DNA of 64,000 bases from Lantana camara (Eukaryota; Streptophyta; Magnoliopsida; Lamiales; Verbenaceae): assembly GCA_037501455.1 (NCBI GenBank), contig CM074862.1:52421501-52485500 (forward strand). Direction: 5' to 3'. The notes under the pieces are model-generated. The model did not search any database. It was not told where the DNA came from and saw only the letters and a list, made by a program, of their open reading frames with translations. Both the position numbers and the translations under genes were made by a program. This document shows, piece after piece, positions 19,256 through 29,058 of this stretch (positions are counted from its first letter, which is position 1; every line of letters begins with the position of its first letter).

Positions 19256-21531
19256 TTCAAAACACGTAGAGAATCACAGAATCTACGACCTAAATGGTAA
19301 AACAGAGAACTAGTGAGCATGCTGAATTATAACGATATACAAAAGATAAGGTCTTTAATCTAATGTAGCTCCCACTGTTTTTCAAAGATCTATAATTCCC
19401 AAAGATCTAAGAGGAACACGTTTCCCAATGGGTACTAAGATCCTAGGCATTTTACCTCGAACCCACGACTCGCGGACATTCTTAGTAAGAACCCTAGGTA
19501 GGTACAACTTACCAATTCTAACACCTTTAGAACTCTTAGTAATTGTTTTTGCATCACCTATCTTTCAATGTGGACCCACGACTCGTGCGACATCCATATT
19601 TACTTAGGCGTTAAGCTAGACCCATCAATCATAAGATCATGACCAAAACTTAGTTCGAACGACCCACGACTCGCGGACATCGCCCTTGCCAAAATTGACC
19701 ACGAAATATTGATCATTTAAAATGATTAATTAGGTAACTAAGAACTAATAAGCTCCACTAGCTATCCCACGACTCGCGGACAATAACTAGCTTTACCTAC
19801 TAAACTTAAAACCTATTGATGGAATGCTAGGAATTTAATTCAAAACTTGCATCTCGAATTAAACACCTATTTGTTCGAAATTAGCTTAATATTTAATGGG
19901 AATTTTCGAATCAACCGGAGAGTTGTCCGGTTCGACCTCACCAACATATATGTTATCCAATTTTATTAGTCTTGATTAATGCAAGTACACTTAAATGCAT
20001 TTCAAACAAGCACATAAACAGATAACATGTCCTAGCATGATACTAACATGTAATGATCATGGGTTCTACCTATCTTATGCGTGATATGTGGGAGCCACTC
20101 CACAATCACAAGTTCTAACATACATGCCACATAATCAGTTCAAATCACATAAGGGAAAGCAGTAACAAAATACGAGCCCTATCTCTATTACATTTAACAA
20201 TTGAGATTCCCCTCCCTAACATTTTGAGGGGTCTTCACTTATGGCCTCCTTGTTACTTGAATGTGGTCCATCTTACTCCATGGGTGCATTGTCTCCAAAA
20301 TGAAAATAAAACCTCACCACCTATCTCTACTCTCAAATTACAATAAAAAGAAAAAGACATAAAGTAATAAGGCTCAATCTTCATATTGGCCTTAGACAAT
20401 TACACGGGGCATACCCCGGCCTCAAAAACAGTAATATGGAAAGCCACATAATAAATCACATAACAGTACGCACATAAGTGAGGCTCCAACCTCAATTGAA
20501 AAAACGCAACTATAGGGCTCCAACCCCAATTTAAACCATTCATGTGCATAAATTAAAACCATACAAAGATCTAAACCCATGATCACCTAACATGCTTTTT
20601 GCAAGAATTTAAATTTAACCAATAAATTAAAATTCTCGCTTTAAGCTCTAATAGCTTAAAACACGACTTGATGCGAGTCTTATTTATAAAAGTTTTCAAT
20701 AAATCCCAAATTACCAAAACAAATAAAATTCCAATTAATTTCTGAAAATTAATAATTTTATCAAGATGTATTTTCCCAAAATATAAACCGCTTCAATTTC
20801 TCAAAAAATCCCAATTTTAAGTTTTATTCAAAAATTAAAATAAATATTCAAAAATAAAATTTTAAAATTAAAATAAAAAATTGGGACTGGATTGCACGAA
20901 ACACGAAAAGGCCGGATCACGAAAACGGGACCCGTGCGCGAAACGGGGCACAGCGTCGCAAGCGCGCGCAGACGCGCACGGCAGGCGCGCACAGCGCCCG
21001 GCCAAGGCCAGGCGAGTACGCGCACTGCGCGCGCATACCGCGCGCCTCGCGCGCGCGTGCCCTGCTGGGCGGTGGGCGGCCGAGGCGCGCCCGGGACGCT
21101 CCCGCACAGGCGTGCGGGAGGAGCTGAGAGGCTGGCCGGTCTGTCCCGGCCAGGCCTGGGCGGCGACGGGCGGACGGCGTGCGGGAGGGCCTCCCGCGTG
21201 GTTGCGGGAGGGTGGCGCGCGAAGCCCCGCGCGCGACTCCTTCGCGCGCGGGGTTTCGCGTGTTCATCGTGTTCCGGGCTTTCGTTTCGTGTTTTCGTTC
21301 AAAAGCAAAACCAATCCAAGAAATCCAAAAACAGTTTATACAGTTTCAAATCTAAAATTGTTTTTTCAAAATCAAACTTTATAAAAACCAATTTTCAGAA
21401 ACTTTCAGGAAAAAATACAGTTTCGTAATTCAGGCTTTCTAAAACAATTACAAATACTCAATCGCATCAAGCCCAAGAATTTCTACCAAATTCAGTATAA
21501 TTGAGACGAATTAGAAACACGATTAACGAGG
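19256..21531 (-). other. Element H long 5' leader, non-coding
   Basis: About 2.3 kb separate the primer site from the gag start on minus. I see no convincing protein. It contains four spaced copies of CCCACGACTCGCGGACA at 19462, 19575 (changed), 19663 and 19766, an AT-rich middle, and an extremely GC-rich block at about 20930-21260. Open frames in the GC block on several frames are a by-product of few A/T stop codons. Confidence 0.7.
20930..21260. other. GC-rich island in the leader of element H
   Basis: The block is dominated by GCGCGC and similar words, flanked on both sides by AT-rich sequence. It could fold strongly in RNA. Its function is unknown. Host-sequence capture is possible but nothing recognisable is seen. 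Confidence 0.6.
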
Positions 21532-21545
21532 TGGCTCTGATACCA
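21532..21545 (-). other. Primer-binding site of element H (tRNA-iMet type)
   Basis: On minus, TGGTATCAGAGCCA lies two bases after the 5' LTR. This is complementary to the 3' end of plant initiator tRNA-Met, the usual primer for copia elements. Confidence 0.9.
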
Positions 21546-21547
21546 CT

Positions 21548-23492
21548 TGTTGGAAAACAGAATCAGAAAGCAGCGGAATTTAAAAAATTTTTCCAACAAA
21601 AGGACCTTGAACTCGCAATCGTGTAACCAAATTCGTAAAGATAGAAAACTTACTTTTCTTTTATTCTTTCTTGAAGCGTTTCAAGCCACCCAAGAACGCT
21701 CTTCTCGCGGCTTGATCCCCTCTCCTTGGTAAAGCTCGAATCTTCAAACTTCTAACTTGAAGTCTCTAGAGAAAGTCCACCAACTTGATCACAATCTAAT
21801 TAGTAAGGATGCTAGTTCTCTAATTAGTGTTTAGGCTTAACCTAGGGTTTAATTTAATCTTGGAGAAAGGAAGGTGTTCAACACATGAACCAAGAATTGT
21901 CAATTAGCTCTAAAGGGGAGCATGAGCTCCCCTATATATAGGAAAGGGGAGGGACGGCCGAAACTAGTCCATATTGGACTAGGATTTGGTTCCTCTCTCT
22001 CCTATTACTTGATCATCAAGTATTTTCCAACTTTGACTTTGAATTCTATTTCTAGTCAACTTTTAAGAGAGCTCAAAAATATCCAAACTATTTTTGGATA
22101 ATTTTATACTTTATTTATTATAAAATAAATAACTTATTTTTATCTAATTAATTAATTCGTAATTAATTAACTAGATCATTTTCTCCAAAATCAGACTTTC
22201 CTTTTAATTCAAAATTAAACCAAAGTCTATTAAATAATTAACTAATTAATTATTTAACACATATATATATTATCACACGTGTGTGACACGTGTCACAGTG
22301 ACACGTGTCACTCACGCGAGCCACACGTGTGAATTCACACGTGTGGAACCCTCTTGGTCCGATTAACTCGTTTAATCATTTTCAAGCCTCAACTCATGTA
22401 ACCAAGTTGTTGTGTGTGACCCTCTAGGTTCTCAATTCAATTAGCAGTGACCCTAATTAATTAATTCACTAATTAATTAATCAGTCTACAGATTAAACGA
22501 CCATAGTCTAGCAACAGGTGTTTAACCCCTAGCTGAATTGGAATGTTCGGATTCGACAGAACCTTTAAGTCATTGATTCATGTGAGATACAATCCTCCTA
22601 CTTACTATCTCTCAACCAAGATCTAGGGCAAGGGAATAATCAGAACCCTAATAATCCGGTCTTAAAGCTAAGTGCATTTCATATCCATTTGATCTCAATT
22701 CCAAGAAACCCTTTTCTTGATGTCTTGATCTACTGCCTTGGCCAAGGACTCCATATGGCATATGAATGACTTACACAATAAGAGATCACCTTGCAAATGC
22801 AAGTGTAGGTCCTTTCTTGATTCTCATTCACTTTCATGAATCACTTGTGCAGCCCCAGCATAAGCCTTGAATCAGTTGTCTAAGGCGACACCCTTTAAAG
22901 CTTATACCTAAGACTACAGAGTTAACTCATAAAGTGACAAGGAACCTCAAGTCTAAGGATCAATTAATCACATCAATGACTCGTGAGATATTTCCTAATC
23001 TGGAAGTTTCCATTTCCTGAAATAGAAACTTCCTTTCCCATTTAGGAATGTTCTCACACGGGGCACCTCAGTGAACTTACTTATTAAAGTAAGCACCCTC
23101 ATGTATCACGCACGTATCAACTATACACTTTACACCTCCATGAAACAAGGTGGTCCTTCTTAAGGGCGTGATCCCATAAGCAAGCCTTAGAGGAGTCAGG
23201 TTGACACTCCCACTGTCTGTAGGACTCATCGGCTTGGAGTATTTTACTAATCATGACTTATGTGATGTAGGGCTCGTTTCATGAACCATTTCACCTAAAT
23301 GGTAGAGTCCTAAAGTCATCAGGATTAGGGGAGTTCTCATACATGCACAGCTAAAGTAAACGCATACCAAACAAGAGCATATAAAGAAGTGTTGCCTCAA
23401 TTCGTTATTTTATTCAAAGATTGTCTGTGATTACAATAAGGAAAAGTACAAAGCGGATATACAATCGGCTTTCTAGGGCACTATTCCTAACA
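21548..23492 (-). repeat. Element H 5' LTR (1945 bp)
   Basis: The higher-coordinate LTR is the 5' one because the element is on minus. It is collinear with 13374-15318 with two differences seen. The adjacent TCTTA (23493-23497) is the right target duplication and overlaps the stop codon of the antisense gene of C. Confidence 0.96.
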
Positions 23493-23494
23493 TC

Positions 23495-24385
23495 TTAGGC
23501 GGCTGGAGCGATATCCTCATCAACGATCACCAAGATGTTTTGGGCCACGGGGCCATGAACTGGGCCCTCAGGCTCTTGCGGATGGGCTTCCGGATCTTTG
23601 GGCCCATTGGCACCTGGAGCAGGGGCGTTGGCACCTTCATCAACTGGGATCGGGGCATCTTCCGTGATGGGAGCTTGTGGCTCATCTTCGGGATCGTCAT
23701 TTTGGGTAGTTTGAGCCGCATCCCCTCCCCGATGAGCGTCCGTGTACTCATCTTGGATCAGCTTGACCAAGAAGTCGTACTCCATTTCAGCGATGGCGTC
23801 CGCGGGGTCGTTGGGATCCTCATCCACTTCTTCACAGCGCTCGTTGAACATGAGCCCCGTGCCTTCAGCTCCCTTCATAGCCGGATCGGTCAGCCCCTTA
23901 TGGATGCCCTGATCAACCGCTAAGTTGAAGGCATTTTGGGCCTCATCCAAGCAGTGTAACGAGGCTGCGAAATTGAAGGCTTTGGAGTGGCAGAACTTGA
24001 TAAGAGCCTCCTTATTCGCCCGCTCTAGGCTTCGAGGCCACTCGTTGACGGCGTCATTGAATTTCCGCTCGGCCTCCAGAGCCCTCGTCTTCCAACTTTC
24101 CCGCTCCGCCTCTGCCTTCTGGCACCGCTCGTTAGCCTGGGCCAACTGGTTGCCCAAACCGATTCGAGCGCCGTCTACCGCCACAAAATCCTCCTTCAGC
24201 TTTCCCAACTCCTCCTCCGTTTTGTTGTACAAATCCTTGAGGGATTCATACTTGGCAATTTCTGCGTCCAGCTCTGATTGGATCTGAGTCGGGTCATTCG
24301 AGCGGGCCATCTTCTTGTACTTGGCCTTGCGCTCGGCGTAAGTGGAGGCTCGCATTTGCACATTCCGGAGCCGGGGAAGAACTTG
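23495..24385 (-). CDS. Element C antisense gene, exon 3 (coiled-coil protein)
   Basis: The reading frame is about 297 residues from a splice acceptor (TTATGCAG, 24386-24393 on +) to the stop at 23495-23497. The first ~130 residues are Glu/Lys/Ala/Leu-rich with the periodicity of a coiled coil. A conserved-looking middle follows, and then an acidic, Pro-rich tail (NDDPEDEPQAP region). Tat elements of Retand and Grande type are known to carry an antisense gene between pol and the 3' LTR, of unknown function. The frame also has an ATG two codons upstream inside the putative intron, so an unspliced product is possible. The copia element H is inserted immediately after its stop codon, within the putative 3' untranslated region. 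Confidence 0.75.
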   Translation of the reverse strand, partial: QVLPRLRNVQMRASTYAERKAKYKKMARSNDPTQIQSELDAEIAKYESLKDLYNKTEEELGKLKEDFVAVDGARIGLGNQLAQANERCQKAEAERESWKTRALEAERKFNDAVNEWPRSLERANKEALIKFCHSKAFNFAASLHCLDEAQNAFNLAVDQGIHKGLTDPAMKGAEGTGLMFNERCEEVDEDPNDPADAIAEMEYDFLVKLIQDEYTDAHRGGDAAQTTQNDDPEDEPQAPITEDAPIPVDEGANAPAPGANGPKDPEAHPQEPEGPVHGPVAQNILVIVDEDIAPAA

Positions 24386-24471
24386 CTGCATAAGTGGGAG
24401 GAAAAGGAAGTGTTAGCCAAAAAATGATAATTTACAGAAATAAACAAAGAAAGCCAGGAGTGAAGACTTAC

Positions 24472-25108
24472 AGAAATTAGAGCGTGGGCCGCATCTCCAC
24501 AGACTGGCTGTAGAGATGCCGGTGGTCTGCCGAGAATTGAGCTTTGCTGAGAAGATTCTCGGTGACAGCCTGAGCGACCGTGCCAGGCCTCAGCAAAACT
24601 GGCCCACCATCGGTGGCGCCTGTAAAGTCTCTGTCCCCTCGACGGGGGAACTCCCACAGATGTTCTTCCTCTGAAGAGGAAGTTTCCCTCTCGCCCCTGG
24701 GGCCCTCGACTACTTGTTTGCCCTTGCCCTTGATTGCAGCAGAATCGGGCATCCTCTTCCTCTTGCGGGAAGGCCTGCTAGCGCTCGGAGGAGCCTCGGT
24801 TATCGCCAATGTGGTTACTGGCCTTGTTTGTTCTGTAGGCGGAGGGGGTTGAACATCGCCCGCTCTCTCTGAAGAAGACCGCCCCCTGGTCTCCCTGCTG
24901 ACCACTCTACGCTCCCCTCGGCCACGATGGGGTTGGACCTCAGGGTTGGCGCTCGAACTGGCGCCGCTAAGAGCGTCCCCGCGGTTAGTACGGTTACGAG
25001 GGCGCTGTTGCTCGCGCTGTTGGTCCCCCTGTTCGGCTTGGTTCCTGTTAGCATGGGCGAAACGAGCGGCTTGTCGGATCCCTCCTGCCATCTCTAGTAT
25101 AGCGGCTC
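24472..25108 (-). CDS. Element C antisense gene, exon 2
   Basis: The exon begins after an acceptor TTTTGCAG (+ 25109-25116) and continues the phase of exon 1 (one base from exon 1, two from exon 2). It encodes an Arg/Ser/Gln-rich region with a basic motif SRKRKRMP that could be a nuclear localisation signal, then a segment ending HLYSQSVEM. A donor GTAAGT starts at 24471. The frame from exon 1 hits a stop at 24477-24479, 5 bases before that donor, while a neighbouring frame reads through in phase with exon 3. I infer a small indel late in this exon that breaks the gene, or an alternative donor. Without splicing the same frame begins at an ATG at 25199. Confidence 0.65.
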
Positions 25109-25232
25109 CTGCAAAATGGAAAATACAAGGGTTATAAATCCTTAGACAAGAATTGTTAAGTGTACAAGTTACAAGTACAGAGAAGCAGTTAGTATTCATT
25201 CCTATCTAAAGTTAGTGCCCTAGGAATCTAAC

Positions 25233-26328
25233 CATCTCTCTCTATGTCACGAGCCGGAGGGTTGTCAAGGTAATGAGGGTCATTGGAAAGACCACACAAG
25301 AACATGAGTTCCGCATCGTCTATCCAGTCTTTTGCTTGAATGAGGTGGCCCTCGTCCCTCAGGGTTGCTGCCAGGCTCTTGGCCCAATCTTTGGGGAGTG
25401 CTGGTGGCAAGCGGCTCTTTGCAAACGAGCCCCATTGCGTGGGCACCCCAAAGCCCTCTTCTGTTGGAGCCTTGACGAAGATGAACTTCTCCTTCCAGTC
25501 GGGGCCATAAGTGCTCGAGGGCGAATTGATCAGTTTCATATGTGCCTTCACCTGGACATAATAAAAACCGGCCTCGGGGGATGAGCGAGAGGAGCTAACC
25601 ACTTGAAATAGGGCGTTGAAGTTCCGCAAGAAAGGCTCGTAACCCATGCTCCTCATCAGGATTATGAAGCACGTTAAGAGGGCCAAGCCGTTGGGCACAA
25701 TTTGTGATGGACACAGGCCCAGGTCATTCAACAAATGAGCCATCGAGACCGAGATAGGGAACCTCAAGCCTCCTGAACTCACTGTGTCCACATATACAGC
25801 CATTTCCCCGGGAGGCGGATTATTCGCACGCTCGTGGCTTTCTGGGATTCTCCATGTATACCGTTCGTCCCAGTAAATGGGTGCCATCATCGTTTTCACG
25901 TCTCCCACGGTAACTGTGCTGGGAGTCTCATCAGGCGTGCGCTCGGTAGCCTGGTAGCCTGACCCTTCCCCCTCGTTGGGCCCTTTGGATTTTTGGGATT
26001 TCTTGCTTTTTCCCTTGTCACGGGCTCTTTCTGAAGGCCCGGTTATGGCTTCAGCCACTGGAAGCGGGTTTGCGACGGCCACCGTCACAGTATGGCGGTG
26101 GGGATGAGTGGCACTCTGAGTTATGGGGAGAGTGACCCCTTGCCTCTCGGCCTCCATCACCAGATTCATCTCCTCAAAGAGAGGATCCATTCCGCCAGGG
26201 TTCCTATCCTCCATGGCCATCACGGCCGCCCCCAACTCCTCATCTCTATGGGAATCGGGGGAAGAAGAACTTTCAGTGGCCATTTCTTGGATTTCACGGG
26301 CAAATTCCTCAATATGTTGGTCGGCCAT
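25233..26328 (-). CDS. Element C antisense gene, exon 1 (gypsy-type putative transposon domain)
   Basis: It starts at ATG 26328 (MADQHIEEFAREIQEM) and encodes about 365 residues up to the donor G|GTTAGA at 25232. The N-terminal third is acidic and low-complexity. Residues about 150-260 contain PISVSMAHLLNDLGLCPSQI, followed by PNGLALLTCFIIL, which resembles the Pfam family called Transposase_28 (putative gypsy type transposon), found widely in plant Tat-element antisense ORFs. Despite the family name there is no evidence of transposase activity and its role is unknown. If the intron is retained, the ORF ends two codons later at 25228. A TATA box 267 bp upstream (26595-26604) supports its own promoter. 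It is transcribed opposite to pol. Confidence 0.8.
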
Positions 26329-26929
26329 TGCAGAAACTGGGATTTGGAAATTTTCCGGAAAGAAATTAGAGTTCCCTAAAGGAGAAGAATCTAAGGGGTT
26401 ATGAAATCCTAAAGTCTGAATCTAAAGTTAGCAAGGTTAGAAAATCACGCTGGGAGTTTACCTTGAAAGTTTTCTGTGAAAGTCTGGGAGAAAGGTTGAA
26501 GATGCTCTAAGAACTGGAGTGCGAGAGAACTCCTTTTTGCAAAGGATGCTTGGAAGTTCTGAATGCGTAAAGAGTATCAAGATTTCAGAATCCCGTATAT
26601 ATAGGGATGGGAGTTGGTACCTTTTTCGGCAATGGATTCAAAATGGTAATCATTTCCCGCCTAGGAAACCGCCCACTTTATGGAACCGTCACATGCTTCT
26701 CAATGCTCACGCGCCCCACGCGCACCCGCCTTTAATGCTCTGACGTTTCGAGTGCTTCAGAATAAGTACAACATTTAATGCGGAAGTGTTACGAGCGGTC
26801 GGTTGAAAAGACCACATTAATGGCACAATCAAAGGAAAAATTGCTCAACACGCCAAGTCCTATACGAGCGTTGTATGCGAAAGATTGAACATGTCAAAAT
26901 TCTACAGTCCTTATCACTAAGGACTACAG
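26329..26929 (-). other. Leader and promoter region of the antisense gene, and 3' non-coding end of element C
   Basis: No protein is supported. On minus a candidate donor AAG|GTAAAC near 26462 and an acceptor CCCAG just before the ATG suggest a possible leader intron. On + this is the untranslated end of element C before its polypurine tract. Confidence 0.4.
26595..26604 (-). promoter_or_regulatory. TATA box for the antisense gene of element C
   Basis: CTATATATAC on minus lies 267 bp upstream of the antisense ATG (26328). Start of transcription is expected near 26565. This is position-based inference. Confidence 0.5.
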
Positions 26930-26944
26930 AATTGGGGGGCAAAA
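26930..26944 (+). other. Polypurine tract of element C
   Basis: AATTGGGGGGCAAAA directly precedes the 3' LTR, where second-strand DNA synthesis would be primed. Confidence 0.85.
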
Positions 26945-27757
26945 TGATGGGGTCAAAATACGATCGTCCCACGTTAGGACACGTGGCATCACCAAGATGA
27001 TGACATCTGTATCCCCAATGCTGCATCCACCAGCGCACGAGCGCTAAACGCGACGAGCGCAATCCATCATTCATAAGTGAAGCCCAACGAGCGCTGACAC
27101 TCTCACGAGCGCCATTCATACTGTATGATTGGCCCATTCACGTGCCAAGGGAGCCCTCTTCGAGCGTCACACTCCCTCAGAGTGGCCTCCCCTTTGGCTC
27201 GTTACTTGAACTGGAGCCTTCATCCCCCTCAGCGGATATCCTGGCCTCCAATACTCCAGGTTGTCACGAGCGTGCTCTTAAGCCCTCGTTACCAACCACC
27301 CAAATGGCTCTCTGACACATCGTACATGCCCGCGCACCTGCCACTGTTGTCAGCACCAACTTTTAGCCGCTTTTGCAGAAGATTCCTCCTAGGTTTCACT
27401 CTCATGGCGCCACATGTTAGGGCAACATTCGGCCAGGACCACTTGAGGCAAATGACCAAAGGGCCCTTGACCCTCAACTATAAATAGCTAAAGTCATCTT
27501 CTACATTGGTAAGCATTCTTCATCACTGAAACTGTGACTGAACTTACATCTCTTCATACCTTGAACTGACTTGAGCGTCGGAGAGACAAACTGGGTATCA
27601 CCCCCAGTTCCCCCAGCTTGGCCTTCTGACTTTTCTTGTGCTTGTCCCAACAGGAAGAACCCACTTTCTCATTTCCGACGAAGCTCCGGTGGTTTCCTTT
27701 ACAATTACAAATCGTAAAGTGATCGGATTCGGACCTTCACCTTTCTGAACCCCATCA
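26945..27757 (+). repeat. Element C 3' LTR (813 bp)
   Basis: It is about 99% identical to 4756-5566, with a 2-bp length difference near 27615. It ends GAACCCCATCA and is followed by the target duplication GTGGC, after which B's LTR resumes. Confidence 0.95.
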
Positions 27758-29058
27758 GTGGCCGCGACCCAAAACAACCTTGTTTTGGTAGCGGGCGTGA
27801 CCGTGGACGAACAGCAGCAGGGCATACAGAAACAGGCCAGTTCTTTCTCCCGAAAGCCTCCAACACCTGCAGCATCTATAAGCCATGAAACAAAAGGAAA
27901 AAGGAACCAAAATATAGCACAAAGCGGTAGCAATTCACGCAACAACAACAACAAACACGCAGCAGCACAAAGGGAAGCAATAAGGTGGAGTTCCATCGTC
28001 TTCATCAAGCTTTAATGGAGGTTTAACAATGGTGGACAAAATATTATGCAATTCCCATGAAAATTAAACTTAGAAATAAAACATGGAAATCATTTGGATC
28101 AAGTATCACTCATTAATTCATGGAATAGAGCAAGTTTGGCAAGAATTCATCCAAGAAATGCACAAAACCTAACTATTCATGTATCTCTCCCAAAACATGA
28201 TCAAATATGGATGAAAATGGACGAAATTAGATTTAAAAGAAAGCCAAGGAGATGTAGGTTCAAATTCTAGGCATACCTTTCGAATTTGACGAGAAATGGT
28301 GGTCGAACGAGCAAGAAATCTCCTATATAGTGACTTCCCTCTTTTCCTTTTTTTCTTTGGCTGCTTCGGTCTCTGCCTCTTTTCTTCTTCTCTTGGAGCT
28401 GGTCGGCAATGAGGGAGAGAGAGGAGGATTAAGGGTCAAAAGAGGGTTAAATGGGTTAAAAAATGGGTCGATTCGGATGAGAAACGGGTCGGTTATGAGA
28501 GAAACGGGCGAGGGTTGCAAATCTGTCACACGGGTCGTGTTATGGACGAAATTTGAGAGATCAAACGGGCTCCGAAAAATACAAAGTTGTATTTCCTTAG
28601 CTTGATTTCTTCGTTACAAGTCTGACGCCCCTCCCGGAATTCAAATCCGAATTTCCGAGCCCAAGATACGCCTTCCGAAACCCAAGGTGCACTAAAAACA
28701 AGTTAGGCCCTTAAGTCCCTAACAAATAAAACGGTTCGAAAACCGTATGAAATGAACTTAAAAACTTCAAACGAACACGAAAACAAGCTCATAACATATA
28801 AATATCATGTATATCACTTAATCACCCAAGTTAGAATTAAAAACGGTCACAAACGAATTAAAAACGAATCAAATAGGGCAAAACGTTCAAGTACTTCATA
28901 TAAGGTTCAATTAAAAATTTAAATACAATTCACATAATTCAAATATATCACATAAAGAATAAAATAAACATGTAAATCGAGGAATTAAAAAAAATTTAAA
29001 TGCGCACTTAGCACTCTCGAACCGCGTACCTGTACGTCCGGACGAACGGGACGTTACA
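27758..29058 (-). repeat. Element B 3' LTR, proximal piece (right of element C)
   Basis: Read on minus it starts TGTAACGTCCCGTTCGTCC, the same LTR start as in element A at 383. It continues to 27758 where C is inserted, and the rest is at 4010-4755. The left end carries remnants of the GC palindromes. Confidence 0.85.

Larger units (their letters stand above)
13374..23492 (-). mobile_element. Element H: young intact Ty1/copia retrotransposon
   Basis: Two 1945-bp LTRs (13374-15318 and 21548-23492) start TGTTGG and end CTAACA on +. They are flanked by perfect 5-bp target duplications TCTTA (13369-13373 and 23493-23497). The tRNA-iMet-type primer site, polypurine tract and one uninterrupted 1318-codon gag-pol are all present. 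By eye the LTRs differ only at 13534/21708 (A/C) and 14625/22799 (A/G). Everything needed for autonomous movement appears intact. Confidence 0.97.
4756..27757 (+). mobile_element. Element C: Tat-lineage Ty3/gypsy retrotransposon, interrupted by copia element H
   Basis: Two direct LTRs (4756-5566 and 26945-27757) start TGATGGGG and end CCCCATCA. A likely primer-binding site follows the left LTR and a polypurine tract precedes the right one. Flanking 5-bp target duplications are GCGGC (4751-4755) and GTGGC (27758-27762), one difference apart. The pol region has both a gypsy-type and a second, archaeal-type RNase H before integrase, and there is an antisense gene near the 3' LTR. Both are known hallmarks of the Tat group (Retand, Ogre, Grande types). 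The LTRs differ at roughly eight substitutions and one small indel by eye, about 1%. The pol frames are broken, so this copy is not autonomous. Confidence 0.93.

Noticed and set aside
20881..21428. Several overlapping ORFs of 116-178 codons on both strands
   Set aside because: They arise because the GC-rich leader of H has few stop codons. All frames are open, compositions are biased, and no domain is visible.
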